Source: CAIWHR01 sp963813415
Lineage (GTDB): Bacteria > Pseudomonadota > Gammaproteobacteria > Burkholderiales > Casimicrobiaceae
Length of the DNA stretch: 64,000 nucleotides
Assembly (NCBI GenBank): GCA_963813415.1
Contig: CAWEYW010000015.1
Span: 96,886 to 160,885 of the forward strand
Direction of reading: 5' to 3'
Part shown: piece after piece, positions 35,279-43,180 of the stretch
Layout: each line of letters opens with the position of its first letter
How positions within the stretch are numbered: position 1 is the first letter of the stretch
The notes under the pieces: model-generated
Seen by the model: the letters and a program-made list of their open reading frames with translations, nothing else
Told to the model about the DNA's origin: nothing
Databases searched by the model: none
Position numbers and translations under genes: made by a program

Positions 35279-35377
35279 CTTAAATCACTGGGCATTGCGC
35301 TCGAACGAGCCAAAAACGCACGGTTCGCGGAGGTCCGCGGCCCGGGGCGGACCTGGTTCAACCGAGGCAGGCACCCG

Positions 35378-35815
35378 ATGCAGGACGGCAGTTTGTTACG
35401 CGATGCGGCACGGCGATCGGCAGGATTGGCGCTGGCGTCCATCGCATTGCTGATGGCCGGATGCGCCGGCATGGCCCCCGGCATCGACAAGGACACGCCA
35501 CCGGAACAGAAGCAGAAGATCGTGGCCGAGCGCGCCGAGGCGCGCTGGCAGGCCCTGATCAAAGGGGATCTCGACACCGCCTACACCTACCTCAGCCCCG
35601 GCTCCCGGGCCACCACGCCCCTCGCGGTCTACAAGGGCAAGACGAAGCCCGGGTTATGGCGACAGGCAAAAGTCCAGGAAGTCAGCTGCGACGGCGATGT
35701 GTGCAAGGTAATCATGCAAATCGCATATGACTACAAGAAGATCAAAGGTATAGAAACGCCGCTCACCGAGAACTGGATCATCGAGAACGGCACTGCCTGG
35801 TACGTTTATCGCTAG
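35378..35815 (+). CDS. Small putative lipoprotein of unknown function
   Basis: 145 residues from ATG 35378, chosen because it gives a clean lipoprotein signal: charged start, hydrophobic LALASIALLMAGC with lipobox and Cys27. The mature part (AERAEARWQALIKGDLDTAY, TPLAVYKGKT, WIIENGTAWYVYR) resembles a small NTF2-like or cystatin-like fold, with a close cysteine pair (VSCDGDVCK) likely to be disulfide bonded in the periplasm. It lies between the secretin gene and an abundant-type secreted protein. I do not recognise a named family. Confidence 0.68.
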   Translation: MQDGSLLRDAARRSAGLALASIALLMAGCAGMAPGIDKDTPPEQKQKIVAERAEARWQALIKGDLDTAYTYLSPGSRATTPLAVYKGKTKPGLWRQAKVQEVSCDGDVCKVIMQIAYDYKKIKGIETPLTENWIIENGTAWYVYR

Positions 35816-35871
35816 CCGCCCGGCAGTTGCAAAATAAACACAGGAGGAGACGAATCCGAGTGAGGTTTTGT

Positions 35872-35900
35872 TTGTGGAACGTTGTAACGTGTAATACTAT
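35872..35900 (+). promoter_or_regulatory. Candidate promoter of the secreted protein gene
   Basis: TTGTGG at 35872-35877, 17-base spacer, TACTAT at 35895-35900, in the most AT-rich stretch of this part of the window. The start would fall near 35907, nine bases before the palindrome. Confidence 0.5.
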
Positions 35901-35915
35901 TCGCGCGTTGTTGAT

Positions 35916-35935
35916 TTTAAAGTGATCACTTTAAA
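35916..35935. promoter_or_regulatory. Perfect 20-bp palindrome in the leader (operator-like)
   Basis: Two TTTAAAGTGA half sites meet with no spacer to give a perfect 20-base palindrome. It lies just downstream of the expected transcription start and 28 bases before the ATG. It could be an operator for a dimeric repressor or a leader stem that protects the mRNA. Confidence 0.6.
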
Positions 35936-35963
35936 TCTCGAAACAGAGGAGTCATCAAAAACC

Positions 35964-37424
35964 ATGAACACGTTCAAAAGAAAATCGCTGTACGCCGCTC
36001 TGGCAGGTGTGAGCGCGCTGGGAGCGACGGGCGCCGCGCAAGCGGTCAACGTCAATCCGGACGGCCTCGGCCAAGTCCTGATCTACCCGTACTACACGAC
36101 CCGTGCGGATGCCGCGGGCAACACGTACAACTCGCTGCTGTCCGTCGTGAACTCGACGTCCTCGGCGAAGGCGGTCAAGGTCCGCTTCCTCGAAGGCAAG
36201 AACAGCCGAGAAGTTCTCGACTTTAACTTGTTCCTGTCTGCCTACGACGTCTGGACGGCGGCGATCATCCCCAGCCCGTCGGGCGGCGGTGCACGCGTCG
36301 CCACGGCCGATCGTTCCTGCACGTTGCCCGCGATCCCGGCGGGTGGCCAGGACTTCGTGAACTTCGCGTACTCGGGTGGCTCGGCCGACGACAAGGGCGG
36401 TGGCTCACTCGATCGCACGCGTGAAGGCTACGTCGAAATCATCGAGATGGGCTGGATCTATGATTTCAGCACCACGCACAACCAGATCACGCACGTCAAC
36501 GGCGTTCCCCCGGCCTGCGACAAGGTAACGGACTCGCAAGCCTCGTTCGACACGCTCGAACTGACGGGTGGCCTGTTCGGTGGCATCACGCTCATCAACG
36601 TGGGCGCCGGCACGGACTACACGGAAGACGCCGTCGCGCTGGACAACTTCCATGTCGGCACCAACCTGTACTTCCCGGCGGGCGTCACGCTGCCCGACCT
36701 GAGCCAGGCCTCGCCTGCAGTCGCGACCGTCTTCACGACGTCGTTCGGTCAGCCTGGCGTGACCCAGACGACGTTCCCGGCCGGCATCGACGCCGTCAGC
36801 GCCGTGCTGATGCACGACAACGTGATGAACGAGTTCGTGCTCGATCCGGGCACGAAGTCGGGCACCGACTGGGTCGTGACGATGCCGACGAAGCGCTTCT
36901 ACGTCGGTGTCGGCACGGGCGCCGCGTCGGGTGGCCTGTTCCAGCGCAACTTCAACAGCACGGCCGGTTCGTGCGACGACGTCAGCCTGAACATCTATGA
37001 CCGCGAAGAGCGCACCACCTCGACGCCGCTGACGTTCTCGCCGCCGCCGCCGCAAGGCATCAACCAGCTGTGCTGGGAAGCGAACGTCATCAACTTCAAT
37101 GGTGGCAACGTTCTGAACTCGGTGAACAACGCGAACCTGCAGACGAGCTTCCAGAACGGCTGGCTCAAGCTCGGCTTCTTCCCGAGCACCATCCCGTCGA
37201 TGTCGACGGCCAGCACGATCCACCGTCTGGCGTCGGCAAATTCGACGTTCACGCCGGTTCCGGGCGTGACGAGCGGCACGACGGCGGCCACGTACTTCGG
37301 CCTCCCGGTTGTCGGCTTCGCGGTCCAGAACTTCAACAACGGCACGCTGACGGTCGGCGGAGCGGCAGTTGTCCAGAACTACGGCGGCAACTTCGTTCAC
37401 AAGTACACGCGCCTCATCCAGTAA
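35964..37424 (+). CDS. Secreted or surface protein of unknown function
   Basis: 486 residues with a Sec signal (KRKSLYAALAGVSALGATGA, cleavage expected after AQA near residue 27). The mature protein is rich in Thr, Ser, Asn and Gly, has four cysteines, and repeats short beta-type segments such as GLGQVLIYPYYTTRADAAG, NSLLSVVNSTSSAKAVKVRF and FGLPVVGFAVQNF. Strong ribosome binding site AGAGGAG, promoter plus palindrome upstream, and a UUCG-loop terminator downstream point to a monocistronic, well-expressed gene. Codon choice is uniform (ACG, GGC, TCG, AAC), also fitting high expression. I recognise the N-terminal VNVNPDGLGQVLIYPYY pattern as a recurring betaproteobacterial secreted family but know no function. 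Plausible T2SS substrate. Confidence 0.75.
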   Translation: MNTFKRKSLYAALAGVSALGATGAAQAVNVNPDGLGQVLIYPYYTTRADAAGNTYNSLLSVVNSTSSAKAVKVRFLEGKNSREVLDFNLFLSAYDVWTAAIIPSPSGGGARVATADRSCTLPAIPAGGQDFVNFAYSGGSADDKGGGSLDRTREGYVEIIEMGWIYDFSTTHNQITHVNGVPPACDKVTDSQASFDTLELTGGLFGGITLINVGAGTDYTEDAVALDNFHVGTNLYFPAGVTLPDLSQASPAVATVFTTSFGQPGVTQTTFPAGIDAVSAVLMHDNVMNEFVLDPGTKSGTDWVVTMPTKRFYVGVGTGAASGGLFQRNFNSTAGSCDDVSLNIYDREERTTSTPLTFSPPPPQGINQLCWEANVINFNGGNVLNSVNNANLQTSFQNGWLKLGFFPSTIPSMSTASTIHRLASANSTFTPVPGVTSGTTAATYFGLPVVGFAVQNFNNGTLTVGGAAVVQNYGGNFVHKYTRLIQ

Positions 37425-37446
37425 GCGGAGCGCAAAGCAAGACTCG

Positions 37447-37475
37447 AGGCGGAACTTCGGTTCCGCCTTTTTTTT
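37447..37475 (+). terminator. Intrinsic terminator after the secreted protein gene
   Basis: Nine-base stem AGGCGGAAC/GTTCCGCCT closed by a TTCG tetraloop and followed by eight T residues, 22 bases after the stop codon. Confidence 0.93.
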
Positions 37476-37873
37476 CGTTTTCATCCGGACGAGTCCACTT
37501 CGTTCGCCCCCCGCATTGCACTGCCGACACGCGACGCAAGCTGACGCTTCGCGGCAGGGGCCCCGAAGGGCTGTATTCGACAGACGCCCCGTGCGAAAGC
37601 GCGCGCGGCGCCGGATCCGCCGTCTGCGGCCCGACCATCCGATCCCGCGGCGACCGGTCGCGGCATTTTCGCAACGTTTCGCACGATCCGCGGCGCGCTG
37701 TCGCGAGCAGTGCCAACTTTCGCTTGCCCGGGCTGCGATTTGTGAGTGAAAATGTCGGCGATGTCCTACATGGCAATGTCATTAAATATGTCACCGGGAT
37801 ATCTGGTTTGATTATTGCTGCAGCGTTGTGGTCCCTCCCCCCGTCCGGACCCACGCTTCATTTGGAGACCCCA
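37476..37873 (+). other. 398-base gap before the second secreted protein
   Basis: No gene is supported. The first 250 bases are GC-rich and featureless. From about 37740 the sequence becomes AT-rich and shows four ATGTC words (near 37752, 37761, 37776 and 37788) before the gene; this is likely the promoter region, though no clear -35/-10 pair stands out. Confidence 0.45.
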
Positions 37874-38776
37874 ATGCGAACACCCCCCCGTTTAGCTGCT
37901 GCCCTGGCAGCCGCTGCTGGCTTCGGCCTCATCGCCGGCGCAACCCCCGCGAGCGCCGACACCGTCGTGCAACTCAATACGTGTACCAGCTGGTCGATCG
38001 TCGGCGGTACGTTCAACTGCGTCAACAACACGACCCAGCCGCCGCCCGCCGCCAATGCGCCCGCCGGCTGTGCATTCGCGCCTTCGACGATCAGCCTGCC
38101 AAGCACCGGTGGCAACTACTCGTTCACGGCGTCGTGCACGTCGGTTCCTGCCACGAGCTGGCTCGTTGGCGGCGTCACTGCCAGCAGCAACGCATCCCTC
38201 ACGCTAAGCGGCACGGCGAGCTCTTCGGCCTCGTTCACGGCGACGCCCATGAATGGAAGCGTCGCGGGCAATCCGATCACGGCAACGGTGGTCGTGGCCC
38301 CGAATACCAACACGGGTGGCGGCAACACCGGCGGCGGCATCAACTGCGCCGCGCAAGGTTTTGCGAACACGGTGGTGATGAACGCTGCGTGGCCGGCATC
38401 GCGCCGTACCACGCGCACGCTCACCAGCGCCGGTGGTGCATTCGGCGCCAACACGGCATTCGTCCTCAAGTTCACCACCGGCTCCACGACCGGATACGGC
38501 ATGCTGGCCAGCGCCGAGTACGGCAGCTCGCCGACGGGCAAGACCTCTGTCCTGTCTTCGCAACCGTGCGATTTCGGGCCCCAGCCAAGTCTGTTCGCGA
38601 CACAGCAGGGCGTTACGGTAACGACAACGTTCAAGGTCGGTACCTCGGACCCGGCCGGCTACCCCGTGCTCGCGCCGAACACGACGTATTACCTCAACAT
38701 CAAGAACGAGGTTAATGGCGTGCAGACCTGCTCCGGCTCGAGCTGCGACGCCTTCATCGACCTCAAGTCGCCCTGA
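37874..38776 (+). CDS. Secreted Ser/Thr-rich protein of unknown function
   Basis: 300 residues with a Sec signal (LAAALAAAAGFGLIAGATPASA, written here as its hydrophobic core AAALAAAAGFGLIAG; cleavage after ASA near residue 28). The mature protein is rich in Ser, Thr, Asn and Ala with seven or so cysteines. Residues about 65-115 read like an Ig-like beta sandwich (STISLPSTGGNYSFTASC, SWLVGGVTASSNAS); a Gly/Thr/Asn hinge (NTNTGGGNTGGG) separates this from a second domain ending CSGSSCDAFIDLKSP. TGGAGA precedes the ATG and a terminator follows, so it is transcribed alone. Candidate secretion and glycosylation substrate by composition and position only. Confidence 0.68.
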   Translation: MRTPPRLAAALAAAAGFGLIAGATPASADTVVQLNTCTSWSIVGGTFNCVNNTTQPPPAANAPAGCAFAPSTISLPSTGGNYSFTASCTSVPATSWLVGGVTASSNASLTLSGTASSSASFTATPMNGSVAGNPITATVVVAPNTNTGGGNTGGGINCAAQGFANTVVMNAAWPASRRTTRTLTSAGGAFGANTAFVLKFTTGSTTGYGMLASAEYGSSPTGKTSVLSSQPCDFGPQPSLFATQQGVTVTTTFKVGTSDPAGYPVLAPNTTYYLNIKNEVNGVQTCSGSSCDAFIDLKSP

Positions 38777-38793
38777 GCGTCCTTCACGTCGCG

Positions 38794-38819
38794 AAAGCCC
38801 CGCTCCGGCGGGGCTTTTT
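38794..38819 (+). terminator. Intrinsic terminator after the second secreted protein
   Basis: Ten-base stem AAAGCCCCGC/GCGGGGCTTT with a TCCG loop and a run of five T residues. Confidence 0.9.
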
Positions 38820-38889
38820 CGTTTTAGACGCACCGCAGCATGCCAGGCCGGGCGCGGTAAAATCGACCCTTTGACAACGATCTAATCCA

Positions 38890-39858
38890 ATGACCGCGCA
38901 CTCCCTGCTTTTGCTTTGCCTGGCCTTCGCCGTGACGGCGAACGCCCAGTCTCCCAGTGCGCCCGGCACCGCCACGCCGCGGCCGGCTGCGACCGCCACA
39001 GCACCGGCCGGTAGCGACGTCGTTCTGGCGGAGAATGCGTATGTGAAGCTGACGATGGCCGACTGGCATACCGAGCTCCTGAACATCCCCGTCGAGATGC
39101 GCGACGCATTTGCGGCGGATCCCAGGCGCGTTGCGTCGATGCTGAACAATCTGCTGACGATGAAAACACTGGCGGTCCAGGCGCGCAACGCAGGGCTTGA
39201 TCGCGACCCCGAGACCCAGCGGCGCCTGGCGCTCGAAACGGAGCGGCTGCTTGCCAAGGTGCAGATCCAGCGCGTCGAAGAGAAGGCGGCCGCGGACTTC
39301 GACGCCAAGGTGAGCGACTTCACCGAGCGAGCGCGCGAGCTCTACGCCGTCGAGAAAGCGAAGTACCGTACCCCGGAGCAGGTTTCCGTTTCGCACATCC
39401 TGTTTTCCTCGAAGCGCGGGGACGACGTTGCCCTGGCGGCCGCCAAGGATGCGCGCGCGAAGCTTGTCGCGGGCGCGGATTTCGCGACCCTCGCCAAGTC
39501 GCTGTCGGATGACACCGGCACGAAGACGGCCGGCGGCCACCTCGACTGGTTCGCGGATGGGCAGATGGATCCGGCCTTCAGCAAGGCCGCGTTCGCGATG
39601 ACCAAGCCTGGCGAGATCAGCGACATCGTTCATTCGAGCTTCGGTTATCACATCATCAAGTTCGAAGCCCGGCGGCCTGCAACGCAGCGCAGCTTCGACG
39701 AGGTGAAGGGGGAAATCCTCGGGGACCTGCGGGCCAAGTACATCAACGATCAGCGCGATGCGGTCGTCAATGCGGTGCGCAACGATCCCAACGTCAAGGC
39801 CAACCAGGGCGCGATCGACGCTCTGGTGACGCGCCCGCCGACCGCGCCACACAAGTGA
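38890..39858 (+). CDS. Periplasmic parvulin-type peptidyl-prolyl isomerase
   Basis: 322 residues with a Sec signal (LLLLCLAFAVTANAQ), a SurA/PpiD-like N-terminal helical chaperone region (about 45-165), and a PpiC rotamase domain at about 170-265 (VSVSHILFSS, FATLAKSLSDDTGTKTAGGHLDWF, SDIVHSSFGYHIIKFE). It should help fold exported proteins. The neighbours (secreted proteins on one side, glycan export on the other) fit an envelope role. About 43 bases separate its stop from the permease start, so it may be co-transcribed with wzm. Confidence 0.9.
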   Translation: MTAHSLLLLCLAFAVTANAQSPSAPGTATPRPAATATAPAGSDVVLAENAYVKLTMADWHTELLNIPVEMRDAFAADPRRVASMLNNLLTMKTLAVQARNAGLDRDPETQRRLALETERLLAKVQIQRVEEKAAADFDAKVSDFTERARELYAVEKAKYRTPEQVSVSHILFSSKRGDDVALAAAKDARAKLVAGADFATLAKSLSDDTGTKTAGGHLDWFADGQMDPAFSKAAFAMTKPGEISDIVHSSFGYHIIKFEARRPATQRSFDEVKGEILGDLRAKYINDQRDAVVNAVRNDPNVKANQGAIDALVTRPPTAPHK

Positions 39859-39901
39859 TCCGCGTGGCGCGACGCCTCCACGGGCCGTGCCACTTCGCGC
39901 G

Positions 39902-40747
39902 ATGATGGCCGACCCGCTCCTTCAACCCGCCGTCGACATTTCGCCGCGCCTGCTCGATGCGACGGCGGCGGCATCGGCGCATCGGCGCAACGTTGCGCTG
40001 TTCGTCAACTTCTACCGTCGCGAGCTGACGACGCGCTACCTCGGCAGCGCGACGGGGCTCGCCTGGGCGTTGCTGCATCCGCTGGCACTGCTCGCCGTCT
40101 ATCACTTCGTGTTCACGACGGTGTTTCGCACGCGTGGCTTCGGTGACCAGAGTTTCCTGCTGTTCGTCGCGGTGGCGCTGTGGCCCTGGCTCGGCGCGCA
40201 GGAGGGGCTGCAGCGCGCGACCGTGAGCCTGGCGAGCTACGGCGGGCTCATTCGCAAGGTGGCCTTTCCGCACGAGCTCGTCGTGTACGCATCCGTCGGC
40301 GCGACGTTCACGCTGCACTTCGTCGGCTACCTCGTCGTGATGCTGGTCCTCGCGTTGTTCGGCGAGCCTGTCCGCTTCCAGGGCTTCCTGCTGGCGCTAC
40401 CGATATGGTTGCTGGTCGGGGTGGCGACAGCGGGCCTCGCGCTGGCGCTGTCGTCGCTGCAGGTGTTCGTGCGCGACGTGGAGCACGTGCTGATGCCGTT
40501 GCTCATGATCCTGATGTATCTGACGCCGATCCTGTATCCGCTGGAACTCGTGCCGGCGCAAGTGCGTCCGTGGGTCGCCGCAAACCCGTTCGCGTGGGTG
40601 GTCAACCGGTTGCGTGCGGCACTGCTGGATGGCAGGCTCGCGCTGGAGTGGAGCGACGGCTTGGCCTTGCTGGTAGCGATCGTTGTCTTCGTCGGCGGAC
40701 GCTGGATGTTCCGCCGCCTGTCGCCGCACTTCGAGGACTTCATTTGA
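39902..40747 (+). CDS. wzm: Polysaccharide ABC exporter permease (Wzm)
   Basis: ABC-2 type permease that moves an undecaprenyl-linked polysaccharide across the inner membrane. 281 residues with six hydrophobic spans; RRELTTRYLGSATGLAWALLHPL and the late LMYLTPILYPLELVPAQVRPWVAANPF (shortened: LTPILYPLELVP) are typical of the O-antigen/teichoic acid exporters. ATG 39902 or 39905; GTG 39887 would add five residues. It overlaps wzt by four bases (TTGA). Confidence 0.92.
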   Translation: MMADPLLQPAVDISPRLLDATAAASAHRRNVALFVNFYRRELTTRYLGSATGLAWALLHPLALLAVYHFVFTTVFRTRGFGDQSFLLFVAVALWPWLGAQEGLQRATVSLASYGGLIRKVAFPHELVVYASVGATFTLHFVGYLVVMLVLALFGEPVRFQGFLLALPIWLLVGVATAGLALALSSLQVFVRDVEHVLMPLLMILMYLTPILYPLELVPAQVRPWVAANPFAWVVNRLRAALLDGRLALEWSDGLALLVAIVVFVGGRWMFRRLSPHFEDFI

Positions 40748-41958
40748 TCCCGCTCCTCGCGCTGTCCGGGGTAGGCAAGGATTACGCGAAGGTCGACTCG
40801 CGCGGCGGTCGCGTGCGGCTGGTGTGGGATCTGCTGCGTGGGCGCAGTGCCGCGCAGGTATTCCGTGCGCTGTCGGACGTCACGCTGCAGATGAAGCGTG
40901 GCGAATCGCTGGGCGTCATCGGCGAGAACGGGGCCGGCAAGTCGACCCTCCTCAAGATCATCGCCGGCGTGATCCCCCCCACCCGCGGCACGGTCGACAT
41001 TCGCGGCCGCGTGGGTGCGCTGCTCGAGCTCGGGTCCGGCTTCCATCCCGAATACAGCGGTCTCGCGAACATTGATCTCGCGGCCGCCCTGCTCGGGCTC
41101 GATCCGGCGAAGCTCGCCGGGAAGCGCGACGAGATCATCGCGTTCGCCGACATCGGCGAGCACATCCACGATCCGATCAAGCACTACTCCTCCGGCATGG
41201 TGGTGCGTCTCGGTTTCGCGGTTGCGACCGCGCTGCGCCCCGACATCCTCATCACGGATGAAGTCCTTGCGGTCGGCGACGAGTCCTTCCAGAAGAAGTG
41301 CATCGCCTGGATGGAGGCTTACCTTGCCGACGGCGGCACGCTGCTGATGTGCTCGCACAGCATGTATCACGTGCAGAAGCTGTGCCGTCACGCGCTGTGG
41401 CTGAGGGAAGGGCGCGTGGAGCGTTATGGGCCGTCCGCCGAGGTGACGCAGGCGTACCTTGCCTTCCACGAGGAAAAGAGCGCGGCCACCAAGCAGCCGA
41501 TCGCGGCGCCGGTCGCCGCCGCCGCTGGGGTATATGCGATCCAGAGCCTCGAGCTCGATCCCGGCGAGCGCGTCGCGCAGGGCGGCGAGCTGCGCGTAGC
41601 GGGTACGGTCTATTCACCCGATGGGAGACAACCCGTCGTGCTGATCGGCATCGTGCGCGCGGACGGCACTCCGGTATACGGTGTTGCCTCCGACATGGAC
41701 GGCGCACAGCTTGCGCGCATCGATGCCAGCCATTTCGGCTTCGGACTCGTTCTGCCTGCCCTGTCGTTGCTGCCGGGCAAGTATTTCGTGCGCGCGCACG
41801 CACTCGACCCGGAGGGCGTCCGGCTGTTCGACAACGTCGAGCGACCCGTGGTCGTCACCGGCGAGACGCGCGAGCTCGGGATGGTGCGGCTCGAACATCG
41901 CTGGGTGTCTTCGCCGTCGGGCACGCGCGCCGCAGTGGCAGTGGCGAGCGGTCGCTGA
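40744..41958 (+). CDS. wzt: Polysaccharide ABC exporter ATPase (Wzt) with C-terminal glycan-binding domain
   Basis: 404 residues, start TTG inside the wzm stop. Nucleotide-binding domain about 1-245: Walker A GENGAGKST, signature HYSSGMVVRLGFA, Walker B ILITDEVLAVGD and the H-loop CSHSMYHV. Residues about 260-395 form an extra beta-sandwich (Wzt-C type: VAGTVYSPDGRQPVVLIGIV, LLPGKYFVRAHALDPEG) which in related systems recognises the modified non-reducing end of the polymer. This predicts a chain-capping enzyme, which the next gene could be. Confidence 0.92.
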   Translation: MIPLLALSGVGKDYAKVDSRGGRVRLVWDLLRGRSAAQVFRALSDVTLQMKRGESLGVIGENGAGKSTLLKIIAGVIPPTRGTVDIRGRVGALLELGSGFHPEYSGLANIDLAAALLGLDPAKLAGKRDEIIAFADIGEHIHDPIKHYSSGMVVRLGFAVATALRPDILITDEVLAVGDESFQKKCIAWMEAYLADGGTLLMCSHSMYHVQKLCRHALWLREGRVERYGPSAEVTQAYLAFHEEKSAATKQPIAAPVAAAAGVYAIQSLELDPGERVAQGGELRVAGTVYSPDGRQPVVLIGIVRADGTPVYGVASDMDGAQLARIDASHFGFGLVLPALSLLPGKYFVRAHALDPEGVRLFDNVERPVVVTGETRELGMVRLEHRWVSSPSGTRAAVAVASGR

Positions 41959-41972
41959 ATCAGGCGCGACCG

Positions 41973-43166
41973 ATGTCGGCCACTCTCGAATTCACCGGCG
42001 AACGCTTCGTCCCGGGCACGACGGGAGCCATTGCCTACGAGCACGGGCATCGCTACGCTTTCGCGCTGCGCTACGCCCGCGGCCGGCGCGTGCTCGATGC
42101 TGCGTGCGGCGAAGGCTATGGCACTGCGCTGCTGGCGACGGTCGCGGCGAGCGCGATCGGCGTCGACATCAGCGACGAAGCGGTCGCGCACGCCCGCGAC
42201 GTCTATGCGACCGCCGATCGGATGCGTTTCGAGTGCGCTTCCGTCACGGCACTGCCGATCGCCGACGCGAGCATCGATCTGGTGGTGTCGTTCGAGACCA
42301 TCGAGCACCTGCCGGCGGAGGACCAGCCGCGCATGCTGGCGGAGTTTGCCCGGGTGCTGACGCCAGAAGGGGTGCTGGTGCTTTCGTCGCCGAACCGGCG
42401 CCGCTACAGCGACGAGCGCAACTACCGCAATCCATTTCATCTCCATGAGCTCTACCGCGACGAGCTCACGCGGCTCCTGGAGCAGGACTTTCCGGTGCGG
42501 CGCTGGCATCACCAGCTGCCCATCTACGCATCCGCGATCTGGAGCGAAGCGCCTGCGCCGGATGCGGAGGCCTGGGTGGGAGATGGGCGCAGCGTCCGGC
42601 CTGCACCCACCCCGGACGGCATCTATCATCTCGTGGTCGCCGCCAAGCGGAGCGGGCCATCGCCAGCGTCGGGTCCGCACGTTTCGCTGTTCACCGATTC
42701 TGAAGACTCGGAGCGTACGCGCGCCGAAGCCGCGCATGCGGAAGTGCTTCGGCTCGACGCGCTGTTGCACGAGCGCGAGGCGGCACTGGCGCAGCAAACC
42801 GCGCATATTCACCACCTGGAGGAACTCGTTCTCTTCCGGGAACGGCTCATCGAGGAGCGCGATGCGCAGCTTGCCGCATGCAACGCGCTGCGCGAATCGC
42901 ACGAGAAGCGGCTCAATGATTCGCTGGCAAGCCTCGCGGCCTTGCGCGAGGACGGGACGGCAACGAAGGAAGCGGCGGCCGCATCGCACGCCGCTCTCGG
43001 CGAGCGCGAGACAGCATTGCGCGCTGCGCAGCAGGAGAACGCGCGGCTGGAGGCGGCGATCGGCGCCCAGGAGCGGATCATCGCGTATCGGCAGTCCGTG
43101 CAGTGGTGGTTCCAGCTTCCGTGGGTGCGGGCGCGCTCGTGGTGGCAGCGCCTGACCGGCCGTTGA
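41973..43166 (+). CDS. SAM methyltransferase with C-terminal coiled coil (WbdD-like layout)
   Basis: 397 residues. Methyltransferase about 1-220: motif I VLDAACGEGYGTALLA, IGVDISDEAV, LVVSFETIEHLP and VLVLSSPNRRRYSD. Residues about 235-365 are heptad-rich, Ala/Glu/Arg/Leu helix (LRLDALLHEREAALAQQ, LFRERLIEERDAQLAACN), a long coiled coil. The last 25 residues are aromatic and basic (WWFQLPWVRARSWWQRL), suited to membrane contact. E. coli WbdD, which caps and sizes an ABC-exported O antigen, also combines a methyltransferase, a coiled-coil ruler and a membrane-binding tail, and sits with wzm/wzt; here the WbdD kinase domain is absent. Chain-end methylation is inference from layout and context. 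Confidence 0.78.
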   Translation: MSATLEFTGERFVPGTTGAIAYEHGHRYAFALRYARGRRVLDAACGEGYGTALLATVAASAIGVDISDEAVAHARDVYATADRMRFECASVTALPIADASIDLVVSFETIEHLPAEDQPRMLAEFARVLTPEGVLVLSSPNRRRYSDERNYRNPFHLHELYRDELTRLLEQDFPVRRWHHQLPIYASAIWSEAPAPDAEAWVGDGRSVRPAPTPDGIYHLVVAAKRSGPSPASGPHVSLFTDSEDSERTRAEAAHAEVLRLDALLHEREAALAQQTAHIHHLEELVLFRERLIEERDAQLAACNALRESHEKRLNDSLASLAALREDGTATKEAAAASHAALGERETALRAAQQENARLEAAIGAQERIIAYRQSVQWWFQLPWVRARSWWQRLTGR

Positions 43167-43180
43167 GCGGCCCGCCACGC

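Noticed and set aside
35252..35377. Upstream start for the lipoprotein gene
   Set aside because: It would bury the lipoprotein signal 42 residues inside the protein and overlaps a promoter-like TTGACG/TATACG pair.
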